Below, piece by piece: positions 35,501 through 42,840 of a stretch of DNA of 54,608 nt. A program made the translations under genes and the position numbers. The notes under the pieces were generated by a model. It saw only the letters and a program-made list of their open reading frames with translations. It had not been told where the DNA came from and did no database searches. The stretch's first letter is position 1; every line of letters starts with the position of its first letter. This DNA comes from DATNIB01 sp035604685 (GTDB lineage: Bacteria; Actinomycetota; Acidimicrobiia; Acidimicrobiales; RAAP-2), in assembly GCA_035604685.1 (NCBI GenBank), contig DATNIB010000007.1:1-54608 (forward strand), written 5' to 3'.

Positions 35501-35868
35501 CAGCGCACGAACTTGGGCGTCACGATCCCGGCGTTGGAGCGGAACGACTCTTCGACCATCAGCGAGACCGCATCGCGCCGGGGCACCACGTCGTCGTGGC
35601 AGAAGAGGTAGTAGCTGGCCCCCTCCACCATGCCGAGGGCCTCGTTGGCGGCGGCGCCGAAGCCCCAATCGGGCAGTCGCCGGACGAACGCGTCGGGGAA
35701 GACCGCGCCAACGCGAGCAGTTGGATCCTCGCTGCCGCCCGCCACCAGCACGAGAACCGAGAGCTCGGGGTAGTCCTGACGGGCGAGCGCTGCCAGGGAT
35801 TCTTCGAGCCAGGGTCCCGGATCCCGGGTCACGACCACCGCCACCACCGCTGGCGCTTGGGCGTCCAT
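32527..35868 (-). CDS. Giant GT2 glycosyltransferase with polytopic membrane C-terminus
   Basis: The 1113-residue protein begins MDAQAPAVVAVVVTRDPGPW. Residues ~5-300 form a family-2 glycosyltransferase: LAALARQDYPELSVLVLVAG, YYLFCHDDVVPR as the Asp-containing nucleotide-sugar site, and AMAGDLDLSWRAHVAGARVV. Residues ~420-1060 hold a dozen or more hydrophobic helices and extracytoplasmic loops, and a basic Arg-rich tail ends the chain. Proteins of this plan occur in actinobacteria next to the DUF5719-type gene and rhamnosyl/galactosyl-linker genes. It likely transfers a sugar to a polyprenyl carrier and may help move it across the membrane; the donor sugar is unknown. ATG 35868 is chosen: TAGCCT lies 10 bases upstream, and the frame beyond it is unlike coding sequence. 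Confidence 0.85.
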   Translation of the reverse strand: MDAQAPAVVAVVVTRDPGPWLEESLAALARQDYPELSVLVLVAGGSEDPTARVGAVFPDAFVRRLPDWGFGAAANEALGMVEGASYYLFCHDDVVPRRDAVSLMVEESFRSNAGIVTPKFVRWDDPGVLLHVGLSADKTGAMVERLSEGEVDHGQHDNVRDVFVAPEGCTLVRADLFAELGGYDPVIAAMAGDLDLSWRAHVAGARVVVCPDAAVRHLEAVAGGVRPDAGVDGSPLPSDQTLLRRHELRTVLKCYGAFHLLRVLPQIVVLGLGEMGVALAARHRARARTVWDAWRWNFAQRAELRRARRRVQRSRQVHDSVIRGLQSSGSARLSAYLSNIAHIGFDATHRQMTALAGTVTAEAPVAPELTGSVGGAFSEDEDFDELDDLGRRSRRPGRPRILASRRSRLVAMVMVAVLLLLGSRDLLNGRLPLVGQFVPLLSWSGTWHQFFSGWQPAGLGTTAPASGAFGALGVLGTVLLGGMGLVQKVLILGCLPVGAWGVSRLVRPIVSRRAGLVAAIAYLGLPLAYDALAGARVDGLVAFALTPWLIARLARAGGLVPFVPAEGERTTSATRRARLLSLAVLLAVGMAFAPAMVIVVLLCALALSADGLGSRGARRGRRVLAAAAGAIAAALVLSAPWVVGTAFAGSRVLGVFGLPASTNAPLSWASLVRFHVGPIGGSPLSWLLLVAALFPLLVGAGPRLAWAGRLWTLAGLAWVLALAVERGWTGSFAPSVDVLLAPAAVAVAACVGLGVSAFETDLAGHRFGWRQAATAVMVAAVAVGVVPVVAEVGNGRWGVTPSGFEVPLSYLDAAAAHGPFRVLWLGDPRTLPLGGWSAGRGLAYATSEDGLPTALDWLAPASPGPAATLAGALGLAEHAQTVHLGRLLAPAAVRYVVVLGTVAPAIPGVQAAQAYPPPAGLVDALAAQLDLREIPGGEGFTVFQNTAALPARGERGRAQPALPAAAATPSLADVAGWRAILPGPAGRLAYVGRVSPGTVFSSSAPAGSFQLVVNSTVAARQPAFGWASQFKTGGATAELRFHGNVIVPLAAVAQFVLWVVVAWFLIDTRFALLHRLRRRRGVERRHPARRRARRRAAGAGHPRHAALGEEGAR

Positions 35869-35878
35869 CAGGGGGCCG

Positions 35879-35884
35879 AGGCTA
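35879..35884 (-). promoter_or_regulatory. Candidate leaderless -10 of the GT2 gene
   Basis: TAGCCT on the minus strand ends 10 bases before ATG 35868; it fits TANNNT, and no ribosome site is present. Confidence 0.4.
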
Positions 35885-36177
35885 TCCGGTCCCCTTCTCG
35901 GGTCGGGGGGCCGGACCCAGAGGGAAAGACGCACACACAGCGCGGCGAGAGTCGGACCGGAGACGCGCCCCGGCGCGGTTGACCGACCCGGTCCTCCGGC
36001 CGTTCGACACTTCCTCGGCCGATCATCGTCCGATGGGCCTCGACCCGTTCCAGCCCGGACCCCGAGACGACCGAGTTCGCGGGGCCGGGCGTCCTCCGCG
36101 GCCCCGCCCGACTCGGCCCCCGGAGGGCCGAATAGCCGAGCGTGCCTGGGAACTCCGAGAGAGGGCATCCCAAGTGC
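35885..36177. other. Intergenic stretch without a recognised gene
   Basis: This stretch lies in the ~370-base region between the divergent GT2 and small-protein genes. Frames open here are short and shadow-like. Apart from GC-rich imperfect inverted repeats I see nothing; the two promoters at its ends are listed separately. Confidence 0.6.
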
Positions 36178-36206
36178 TTGCAAATGTTTAACAACTCCTA
36201 TACAAT
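36178..36206 (+). promoter_or_regulatory. Strong sigma-70-like promoter
   Basis: TTGCAA (36178-36183), a 17-base AT-rich spacer and TACAAT (36201-36206) give near-consensus spacing and boxes, the best promoter in the window. The leader carries AGGAGG before the ATG at 36237. Confidence 0.75.
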
Positions 36207-36236
36207 GGTATGCATCACCAGAACTTAGGAGGAACG

Positions 36237-36611
36237 ATGAACGAACTGACCGACCGGACCAAGGAACTGACCAAGGAGGCGGCCACCTTCGCCAAGGACG
36301 CCGCCTACATCGTCGTTGGCCTGGGTGTCCTCGGCATCCAGAAGCTGCAGGCCGAGCGGGTGGCCCTGCAGAAGCGGGTGCCCCAGGTCACCATTCCCGA
36401 CGCCCGTTGGGACGACCTGCGCGCCGGCGTGGGCCGTCAGATCCGCCAGCTGGACGACCTCTTCGGTCAGGCCTTTGACAAGGTCGAGTCCTCGCTGCAG
36501 CCGTTGGAGGAGCAGCTCCCGGCGAGCGCGCGCGAGCTCACGACCAAGGCCCACGCCTCGGCCCGCCAGCTGCGCGGCCACGTCAGCAAGGTCCTCACCA
36601 GCGTCGGTTGA
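36237..36611 (+). CDS. Small helical, membrane-associated protein of unknown function
   Basis: The 124-residue protein starts MNELTDRTKELTKEAATFAK. It has a short hydrophobic stretch at ~22-36 (AAYIVVGLGVLGI), then a long amphipathic, Lys/Arg/Glu-rich helical region without Pro breaks beyond residue 60, and ends ASARQLRGHVSKVLTSVG. It resembles apolipoprotein-like or phasin-like coiled proteins in pattern only; I recognise no family. The start is secure: AGGAGG lies 4-5 bases before the ATG. It has its own strong promoter, so it is probably abundant. It converges with the epimerase over 4 bases. Base use is normal for the window, except for the AT-rich promoter. Confidence 0.8.
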   Translation: MNELTDRTKELTKEAATFAKDAAYIVVGLGVLGIQKLQAERVALQKRVPQVTIPDARWDDLRAGVGRQIRQLDDLFGQAFDKVESSLQPLEEQLPASARELTTKAHASARQLRGHVSKVLTSVG

Positions 36612-36615
36612 TCCT

Positions 36616-37512
36616 CTAGACGACGCGGCGACGCCAGTACTCCAGCACGTCGTGCAGGGTGGCCTCGAGCGCGATCTCCGATCGCCAGCCCGTAGCCGCC
36701 CGCACGCGTGCGGGGTCCCCGCGTAATGCGGGAACGTCGACCGGCCGAACCAGCTCGGGATCGGTGACGAGCGCGAGATCGGCGCCGGCCAACGCGAGCA
36801 GCCGGTCGGCGATCTCGGCCATGGCCACGTCGACGCCCGAGCAAACGTTGTAGGTCGTTCCGGGTTCCCCCTCCTCCACCAACCGGCGGTACGCGCGCAC
36901 GACATCGCGGACGTCGGTGAAGTCGCGCCGCGTGGTGAGCGTGCCCACCGACAGGGTCTTCGAGCCGTCGTGCTCGGCCTGCGCGATCCGGCTGGCCAGT
37001 GCAGAGACCGCGAAGCTGGGCGACTGGCCCGGCCCGATGTGATTGAAGGGCCGGACGACCACCACCGGCTGCCCGTAGCCGCGCCAGGCCTGGAGGGCCA
37101 CCTGTTCTGCCGCGGCCTTGCTCGCCGCGTACGGCGTGAGCGGTGCGACCGGCGCCGACTCGTCGAGCGGCAGCTGGTCCCCCCCCACTGCGCCGTAGAC
37201 CTCGGCGGAGCTCACGACGAGGACCACGGGCGACGGGGTCAGTCGCCGGGCGGCGGCCAGCACGCAGGCCGTCCCCAGCACGTTGACCGAAAGCACCGCC
37301 GTGGGGGCTGCCCAGGACTGCCCCACATGGGTCATGGCCGCCAGGTGGTAGACGGCGTCGGGGCGGGCGGCCTCCAGCGCGGGGGCGATGGCGGCCGGGT
37401 CCGCCACGTCGACCTCGAGGTCGACGGCGACCACCTCATCCCCCTGGTCGCGCAGGTGCTCGGCAAGCCACGTCCCGACGAACCCGCCGCCGCCGGTGAT
37501 GAAGGCGCGCAC
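36616..37512 (-). CDS. NAD-dependent epimerase/dehydratase (GDP-sugar RMD/GMD-like)
   Basis: The 298-residue short-chain-dehydrogenase protein has the NAD motif ITGGGGFVGTWLAEHL, the catalytic VVSSAEVYG and YAASKAAAE (YxxxK), and FNHIGPGQ with RRDFTDVRDVVRAYRRL, which is the pattern of GDP-6-deoxy-4-keto-hexose reductases (RMD) and GDP-mannose 4,6-dehydratase. Conversion of a GDP-linked sugar such as GDP-rhamnose or GDP-fucose precursor is plausible, as GDP-mannose genes are nearby. RmlD-like reductases are an alternative. GTG start at 37512, separated by 40 bases from the GT4 genes upstream in the same direction, so it may be the end of that glycosyltransferase operon. Confidence 0.88.
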   Translation of the reverse strand: MRAFITGGGGFVGTWLAEHLRDQGDEVVAVDLEVDVADPAAIAPALEAARPDAVYHLAAMTHVGQSWAAPTAVLSVNVLGTACVLAAARRLTPSPVVLVVSSAEVYGAVGGDQLPLDESAPVAPLTPYAASKAAAEQVALQAWRGYGQPVVVVRPFNHIGPGQSPSFAVSALASRIAQAEHDGSKTLSVGTLTTRRDFTDVRDVVRAYRRLVEEGEPGTTYNVCSGVDVAMAEIADRLLALAGADLALVTDPELVRPVDVPALRGDPARVRAATGWRSEIALEATLHDVLEYWRRRVV

Positions 37513-37552
37513 CGCTGCACCCTACCGATCGGTCCGGCGATGCATGCGAAGC

Positions 37553-38701
37553 TCAGCGCTTCTGGGCCGCCAGGCGGTACGCGGTCATGTGCGCGGCCGC
37601 GCTCGCCTCCCAGGACCGCGACGCGGCGACCGCCAGGCCGATCCGTCGGCGCTCGGCCGCTCCGGCCGGGTCGGCACCGGACAGCAGGGACTCGAGCGCC
37701 TGGGCCAGTTCGTCCTCGTCGCCGGGGGCGACGAGCAGGGCGGCGCCTCCCGACATGCTGGCCATCGGGGTCCCGGCCGTCGTCACCAGGGGCGTGCCGC
37801 AGGCGATCGCCTCGAGCGCCGGGAGCCCGAAGCCCTCGCCGAGCGACGGGTAGGCCACGGCCGTGGCGCGCCGCAGGAGCGCGGGGACCGCCGCCTCCGG
37901 CACATAGCCGAGCATCCGGATCCGGTCGCGGTGCGCGGCACCGCCGAGCGCCCGGTCGATCTCGCGCCCCCACCCGACCTGTCCGGCCAGGACCAACCGC
38001 GCCTCGGGGAAGGCGGCCGCCACCTTGTCGAAGGCGCCGATGAGCGGCACCACGCCCTTCCTCGGTTCCAGTGTGCCGAGGAACACGATCAACGGACGCG
38101 TCGCGTCGAGCGACAACGCCGAGAGGAGGGCGTCATCGCCCTCCGCGGCGGGTTCGGGGGAGAACCGGGTGGCGTCCACCCCGTAGGGGGCGATGATCAC
38201 CGGACCGGCGACCGCACACAGGCTCGTCAGGCGCTCGGCCGTCTCCTCGCTCCCGCAGACGATGACGTTGGCCCGGCGCGCGGCGACGCGGATGGCCCGT
38301 CGGAAGAAGCGAACCTTCGTGCGTTGGTGCCAGTCCGGATGATCGAAGAAGGTGCAGTCGTGCACCGTGACGACGATCGGCACCGAGGCTCGCTCGGGCA
38401 TCGTGTAGTGCGGTCCGTGGTGCACGTCGACCCCGGCCCGCCGGAGGACCCGCGGCAGGGCCGCCTGCTCCCAGGCGATCCGCAGCGGGCGCGCGCCGGG
38501 CGCGCGAGCCAGAACCGACACGCGGTCGAACCGGCGCCAGCGCGCCGCATCGTTCGCCCGCGTCACGACGGTGAGGTCGACATCGGGCCGCCGCACGAGG
38601 GCCTGCACGAGCTCGACCGTGTAGCGGCCGCCCCCCGCCGGCCGCTGCGGGACGGCCGTGACGTCGATCGAGACGGCGAGGCGCTCCCCCGCGCCGTTCA
38701 C
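37553..38701 (-). CDS. Glycosyltransferase family 4 (first of three)
   Basis: The 382-residue GT-B glycosyltransferase has an N-terminal acceptor half (AVSIDVTAVPQRPAGGGRYT, HGPHYTMPERASVPIVVTVH) and a donor half (VFLGTLEPRKGVVPLIGAF, then AVAYPSLGEGFGLPALEAIA with the E-x7-E-type motif). It probably transfers a hexose from a nucleotide sugar (GDP- or UDP-linked) in the cytoplasm; the donor is unknown. The GTG start at 38701 overlaps the stop of the next upstream GT4 gene (GTGA). It is translated together with two more GT4 enzymes. Confidence 0.92.
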   Translation of the reverse strand: MNGAGERLAVSIDVTAVPQRPAGGGRYTVELVQALVRRPDVDLTVVTRANDAARWRRFDRVSVLARAPGARPLRIAWEQAALPRVLRRAGVDVHHGPHYTMPERASVPIVVTVHDCTFFDHPDWHQRTKVRFFRRAIRVAARRANVIVCGSEETAERLTSLCAVAGPVIIAPYGVDATRFSPEPAAEGDDALLSALSLDATRPLIVFLGTLEPRKGVVPLIGAFDKVAAAFPEARLVLAGQVGWGREIDRALGGAAHRDRIRMLGYVPEAAVPALLRRATAVAYPSLGEGFGLPALEAIACGTPLVTTAGTPMASMSGGAALLVAPGDEDELAQALESLLSGADPAGAAERRRIGLAVAASRSWEASAAAHMTAYRLAAQKR

Positions 38702-39873
38702 GACAGAGACCCCCACAGCGAGCGGTGGTCCTGCGCCACCATCCGCCACGTGCGCGAACGGGCGCGGGCCACACCGTTGGCGACCAGCTCGGCGCGCAGC
38801 GCCTCGTCGGTGGAGACGCGCAGCAGCCCGTCGGCGATCGCCGCGACGTCGAGCGGGTCGACGCACCACGCCGACGACGCCTCGGACGCGTCGCCCGCGC
38901 TCGGCACCGTCACGCTCGCTACTACCGGCAGCCCCTGTCCCATCGCCTCGAGCGGCGGCAGCCCGAACCCCTCGCTGAGCGGCACGTAGGCGAACGCCCT
39001 CGCCTGCGCGTACAGGCCGGCCAGCACGCCATCGTCGACCGGGCCGACCGGCACCACGCCCTCGGGCGGGGCCTTGGCGAGGTCGACACCACCCCAGCCA
39101 GGCGGGCCCACCACCACCAACGGCCACGGTTCGGGCAGACGGCTCCGAGCCAGGGCGTAGGCGGCGGCCAGTCGCGCCAGGTTCTTGCGGGGTTCGAGGG
39201 TGCTCACCGACAGGAGGTAGGAACCGGTCACGCCGGCGCCCTCGAGCAGGGCCGACGCACCGGGCAGGTCGGGCGGGGGGAGGTGGTCGCCGCCCCAGCC
39301 GATGACCGAGACCGTGGCGCGCAGTGCCCCGGCGGCGACCAGCTCGTCGGCCACCGCCACCGAGGGGACGACGAACGCGTCGACCAGTCGGAGCGCCCGC
39401 CCGAGCGCCGCCTCGTGCCATCGCCGGCCGCGGGCCGTGGTGGCGTCGGCGTGGCGGCGCCAGGAGAGGTCGTGGACCGTCGCCAGGAGCGGGGTGCCGG
39501 GCGCCCCCACCGGCGGGATCGCGAGTGACACCGTGTGCACGAGATCGAAGCCGGCGGGCAGCGCGGCGCGGCCCCGGTCCCAGGCCCGCGTGAGCAGCCG
39601 GCCGGGCAGTCGGGACGTGCGCACCGGGAGGCCGAAGGACGCCAGCGGATCTCCGGGTCGGCCCCCCCGGCGCGCCGGCGCGCCCGGGACCCGGCTGGCA
39701 AAGAGGGTGACGCCGCCGGCTCCGTCGTCGGCCAGCCCCTGGAGCAGGCCGTTGGCGTACCGGCCGATGCCTCCGGGCACCCGCCGGCGCAGCTGTTCGA
39801 CGACGAGCAGGACGCCGCCGGACCCCGCCCGGTGCCCGGCCGGCTCGACCGCGGCGCCCGCCGACTCAGCCAT
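38698..39873 (-). CDS. Glycosyltransferase family 4 (second of three)
   Basis: The 391-residue GT4 enzyme has a Gly-rich acceptor loop (RRRVPGGIGRYANGLLQGL), the HDLSWRRHAD segment, YLLSVSTLEPRKNLARLAAA at the donor-domain start, and AFAYVPLSEGFGLPPLEAMG as the nucleotide-sugar motif. ATG at 39873 (MAESAGAAVE) overlaps the upstream gene's stop by 8 bases. GT4 enzymes of this HDxxx-EPRKN subtype often act in O-antigen-like or mannan chain assembly. The paired layout with the flanking GT4 genes suggests that three successive sugars are added to one oligosaccharide; this is an inference. Confidence 0.92.
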   Translation of the reverse strand: MAESAGAAVEPAGHRAGSGGVLLVVEQLRRRVPGGIGRYANGLLQGLADDGAGGVTLFASRVPGAPARRGGRPGDPLASFGLPVRTSRLPGRLLTRAWDRGRAALPAGFDLVHTVSLAIPPVGAPGTPLLATVHDLSWRRHADATTARGRRWHEAALGRALRLVDAFVVPSVAVADELVAAGALRATVSVIGWGGDHLPPPDLPGASALLEGAGVTGSYLLSVSTLEPRKNLARLAAAYALARSRLPEPWPLVVVGPPGWGGVDLAKAPPEGVVPVGPVDDGVLAGLYAQARAFAYVPLSEGFGLPPLEAMGQGLPVVASVTVPSAGDASEASSAWCVDPLDVAAIADGLLRVSTDEALRAELVANGVARARSRTWRMVAQDHRSLWGSLS

Positions 39874-41047
39874 GCGAGGCGACGACATCGCGGTAGAGCG
39901 CCGCCAGGCCACCGGCGCAGCGGTCCCAGCTGAATTCGGCCGCCCGGCGCCGCCCGCTCGCCACCAAGGCCTCCGCCCGCTCCGGCGAGTCGAGGATCGC
40001 AGCGATGCCCGCCGCCAGCGCACCGACGTCGCCGGCCGGCACGAGCGAGGCGCCGTCGGCGATGACCTCTGGCAGGGCCCCCACGCGGGTGGCGACGACC
40101 GGGATCCCGGCCGCCATCGCCTCGAGCGGCGGGAAGCCGAATCCCTCGTAGCGCGAGGGGTAGACGAGCACCGCGGCGTCGCGCAGCAGTCCCGAGCGCA
40201 CCGCGTCGGTCACCCACCCCGTCCGCACGATCCGCGACGCGAAATGCGCGCCCGCCACGGCGTCTTCGAGCGCGCCGGCGCCCCAGCCGTCGGCGCCCGC
40301 CAGGACGAGGGCCAGGTCCGGACGGTCGCGGGCGACGGCGTCGAAGGCTTCGACCAGGCCCGGCAGGTCCTTCCTCGGTTCGGCCGTGCCGACCGCCAGG
40401 ACGTAGCGCCGGGCGCCCGGTGGCAACCCGGGGCCAGCTGCGGTGCCGTTGGCCGCGGCGCCGGGTTCGGCGAGCGGCGGGACCCCCGAATGCACGGCGC
40501 GCACGCGCTCGGCGGGCACGCCGAACGCGTCGATCACCTCGGCGGCCACGAACGCGGACGGCGTGTGGACCCAGGCACCGTCGGCCACCGCCCTCTTGAT
40601 GAGGGCCGGGAACCGCAGCGTCGCCGCGTCGCAGAGCTCGGGGAACCGCAGCATCGTGACGTCGTGCACCGTCACCACCCGCCCGGCCCGGCGCGTCGGG
40701 GGCACCACGAAGTTCGTGCCGTGGACGACGTCGGTGTCCCCGATGAACCACTCGATGGGGGGGAAGGACCACCGGGACCAGAGCGCGTGCAGCGGACGGG
40801 CCGGCATGGGGCGCTGCTCGCCGGAGACGCCGGGTGCCAGGAGCGGCCCGATGGCGTCGCGGCGGCGCCAGCTCACGGCGAACGCACGGACGTCGAGGTC
40901 GTGCCGGGCGCCGAGGCCGAGCAACGCGCCGGCGCAGAAATTGCCGACGCCCGTCGGATGGCCGAGGAGCGGCGTGGCATCGAGCGCCACGCGCAGCCGC
41001 TCGCGCTCGAGCGCCGCGGGCGCGCGCTCGAATGGGCCTGCGGGCAT
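39866..41047 (-). CDS. Glycosyltransferase family 4 (third of three, first transcribed)
   Basis: The 393-residue GT4 enzyme shows LRVALDATPLLGHPTGVGNF near the start, the VVTVHDVTMLRFPEL segment, YVLAVGTAEPRKDLPGLVEA and VLVYPSRYEGFGFPPLEAMA. The three tandem enzymes share the same pattern and appear to be paralogues that diverged after duplication. ATG at 41047 (MPAGPFERAP) is chosen; the longer frame upstream is antisense to cofD. It is the first gene of the GT operon and is divergent from cofD with 75 bases between them. Confidence 0.92.
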   Translation of the reverse strand: MPAGPFERAPAALERERLRVALDATPLLGHPTGVGNFCAGALLGLGARHDLDVRAFAVSWRRRDAIGPLLAPGVSGEQRPMPARPLHALWSRWSFPPIEWFIGDTDVVHGTNFVVPPTRRAGRVVTVHDVTMLRFPELCDAATLRFPALIKRAVADGAWVHTPSAFVAAEVIDAFGVPAERVRAVHSGVPPLAEPGAAANGTAAGPGLPPGARRYVLAVGTAEPRKDLPGLVEAFDAVARDRPDLALVLAGADGWGAGALEDAVAGAHFASRIVRTGWVTDAVRSGLLRDAAVLVYPSRYEGFGFPPLEAMAAGIPVVATRVGALPEVIADGASLVPAGDVGALAAGIAAILDSPERAEALVASGRRRAAEFSWDRCAGGLAALYRDVVASHG

Positions 41048-41110
41048 GCGTCGAGCCTTGCACAACGCCTCTGGCGCACCGCGCCGAGGAGGGGGTCTCG
41101 GGGCGGCGCG

Positions 41111-41116
41111 TAGGCT
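41111..41116 (+). promoter_or_regulatory. Candidate leaderless -10 of cofD
   Basis: TAGGCT fits TANNNT and ends 6 bases before GTG 41123; no ribosome site is present. Confidence 0.45.
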
Positions 41117-41122
41117 GTCGCC

Positions 41123-42058
41123 GTGTTGGTGGCCCTGGCCGGAGGAGTGGGCGCAGCGCGACTGCTGGCCGGCCTCGTCGAGGTGACCGATCCGGCCGGG
41201 CTGACCGCGGTGATCAACACCGCCGACGACCTCGTCCTCCATGGTCTATCGATCAGCCCGGACATCGACACGGTCACCTACACCCTGGCCGGCCTCGACA
41301 ACCGCGAGCAGGGCTGGGGCGTCGCCGGGGAGACCTGGGCCGTCATGGACGCACTGGAGGCGCTCGGCGGACCGAGCTGGTTCCGGCTGGGCGACCGCGA
41401 CCTGGCCACCCACCTCTACCGCAGCGACCGACTGGCGGAGGGGGCGACGCTGAGCGAGGTGACGGCCGAACTGGCGGCGCGCCGCGGGGTGACGATCGCC
41501 CTGCTGCCCATGTCCGACGATCCGGTGCGTACGCTCGTCACGATCGAGGCGCCGGGGGGCGCCCAGGAGATCTCCTTCCAGGACTACTTCGTCCGCCTGC
41601 GCCACGACGTGGCGGTGCGGGCACTGCGCTTCGCGGGCGCCGAGTCCGCCCACCCGGCCCCCGGGGTCCTCGACGCGCTGGCCGACGCCGAGCTGATCAT
41701 CTGCTGCCCCTCCAACCCCCTCGTCTCGATCGGGCCGATCCTGGCCGTGCCCGGCATTGAGGACCTCCTCACGAAGCGCCGGCCGGAGGTGGTGGCGGTC
41801 TCGCCGATCGTGGGCGGCGCCGCGCTCAGGGGACCGGCCGATCGGCTGCTGCGCGAGCTCGGTCACGAGCCCTCGGCGCGGGGCGTGGCGCGCCTCTACG
41901 CGCCCTGGGTGGGCACCCTCGTCGTCGACCACGCCGACGCGGCCCTCGCGCCCGCCATCGAACGCGAGGGCGTCCGCTGCCTCGTCACCGATACCGTCAT
42001 GGCAAACCGGACGCGCGCGGCGAGCCTGGCCGCGGTGGTGCGCGATGCCCTCCGCTGA
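41123..42058 (+). CDS. cofD: 2-phospho-L-lactate transferase-type enzyme (F420 biosynthesis)
   Basis: The 311-residue CofD/FbiA starts LVALAGGVGAARLLAGLVEV, followed by VINTADDLVLHGLSISPDID, GWGVAGETWAVMDALEALGG and FRLGDRDLATHLYR, all hallmark segments. It transfers the lactyl or enolpyruvyl phosphate moiety from a guanylylated donor to the deazaflavin Fo, giving the F420 core. The start is GTG 41123, probably leaderless. cofE follows with a 14-base overlap. F420 serves LLM-class oxidoreductases such as the one at 14142. In Mycobacterium the same pair (fbiA-fbiB) lies beside manB and manC. Confidence 0.95.
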   Translation: MLVALAGGVGAARLLAGLVEVTDPAGLTAVINTADDLVLHGLSISPDIDTVTYTLAGLDNREQGWGVAGETWAVMDALEALGGPSWFRLGDRDLATHLYRSDRLAEGATLSEVTAELAARRGVTIALLPMSDDPVRTLVTIEAPGGAQEISFQDYFVRLRHDVAVRALRFAGAESAHPAPGVLDALADAELIICCPSNPLVSIGPILAVPGIEDLLTKRRPEVVAVSPIVGGAALRGPADRLLRELGHEPSARGVARLYAPWVGTLVVDHADAALAPAIEREGVRCLVTDTVMANRTRAASLAAVVRDALR

Positions 42059-42806
42059 GGCGGACCCCGTGCCCGCGATGCCACCGGGTGGGCTGGCCAT
42101 CATCCCTGTCCCGGGCATCGGGCAGGTCCGACCCGGCGACGATCTGGCGACCGTGCTCACCGAGGCCCTGGCGCCGCATGCCCCGGACGCGCCGGCGCTG
42201 CGCGACGGCGACGTGGTGGTGGTGACCCAGAAGATCGTGTCCAAGGCCGAGGGCCGCCTCGTCGACGTCGACCCCGCCGACCCGGCGGCCAAGGAGCGGA
42301 TCGTGCTCGACGAGTCGGTCCGGACGCTGCGGCGCCGCGGCGAGCTCCTCATCACCGAGACCCGCCACGGGTTCATCTGCGCCAACGCGGGCGTGGACCT
42401 GTCCAACGTGGACGAGGGGACGGCGGCGCTCCTCCCGGTCGATCCCGACCGCTCCGCCCGTCGCCTGCGGGCCGATCTCGGACGCCGGCTCGGCGTCGAC
42501 GTCGGCGTGGTCGTCTCGGACACCTTCGGCCGCCCCTGGCGCCGCGGCGTCACCGACGTCGCCATCGGGTGCGCGGGCGTCGCGGCGGTGATCGATCTCC
42601 GCGGAACCGTGGACGCCACCGGACGAGAACTGCTGGCGACGGAGGTCTGCGTCGCCGACGAGCTGGCGGCGGCGGCCGAGCTCGTGATGGGGAAGGACCG
42701 ATCCGTGCCGGTGGCGATCGTGCGCGGCGTCCCGCGTTCCTGGCTCCGTCAGGGATCGGTGAGGGGCGAGATCGTTCGAACGTCGGGGGAAGACCTCTTC
42801 CGCTGA
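42045..42806 (+). CDS. cofE: Coenzyme F420-0:L-glutamate ligase
   Basis: The 253-residue protein shows LAIIPVPGIGQVRPGDDLAT, DVVVVTQKIVSKAEGRLVD, LITETRHGFICANAGVDLSN and VVVSDTFGRPWRRGVTDVAIG, covering the CofE catalytic domain that adds gamma-linked glutamates to F420-0. It lacks the C-terminal nitroreductase-like domain of mycobacterial FbiB, so it is a single-domain CofE; the second function, if needed, must be encoded elsewhere. ATG 42045 overlaps cofD by 14 bases; ATG 42078 (MPPGGLAII) is a possible alternative start. It converges with the epimerase at 42841. Confidence 0.94.
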   Translation: MPSAEADPVPAMPPGGLAIIPVPGIGQVRPGDDLATVLTEALAPHAPDAPALRDGDVVVVTQKIVSKAEGRLVDVDPADPAAKERIVLDESVRTLRRRGELLITETRHGFICANAGVDLSNVDEGTAALLPVDPDRSARRLRADLGRRLGVDVGVVVSDTFGRPWRRGVTDVAIGCAGVAAVIDLRGTVDATGRELLATEVCVADELAAAAELVMGKDRSVPVAIVRGVPRSWLRQGSVRGEIVRTSGEDLFR

Positions 42807-42840
42807 CCGGCGACCCTCGGTGCTCGGCCCGGGCGGGCGG

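Noticed and set aside
33220..35982. A 920-codon plus-strand frame antisense to the GT2 gene
   Set aside because: The composition is typical of a shadow frame, and it runs across the GT2 domain with no homology of its own.
42774..42783. CGTTCGAACG palindrome considered as another operator copy
   Set aside because: It lies near the 3' end of cofE coding sequence and shares only the CGTTCG core with the 19-base motif.
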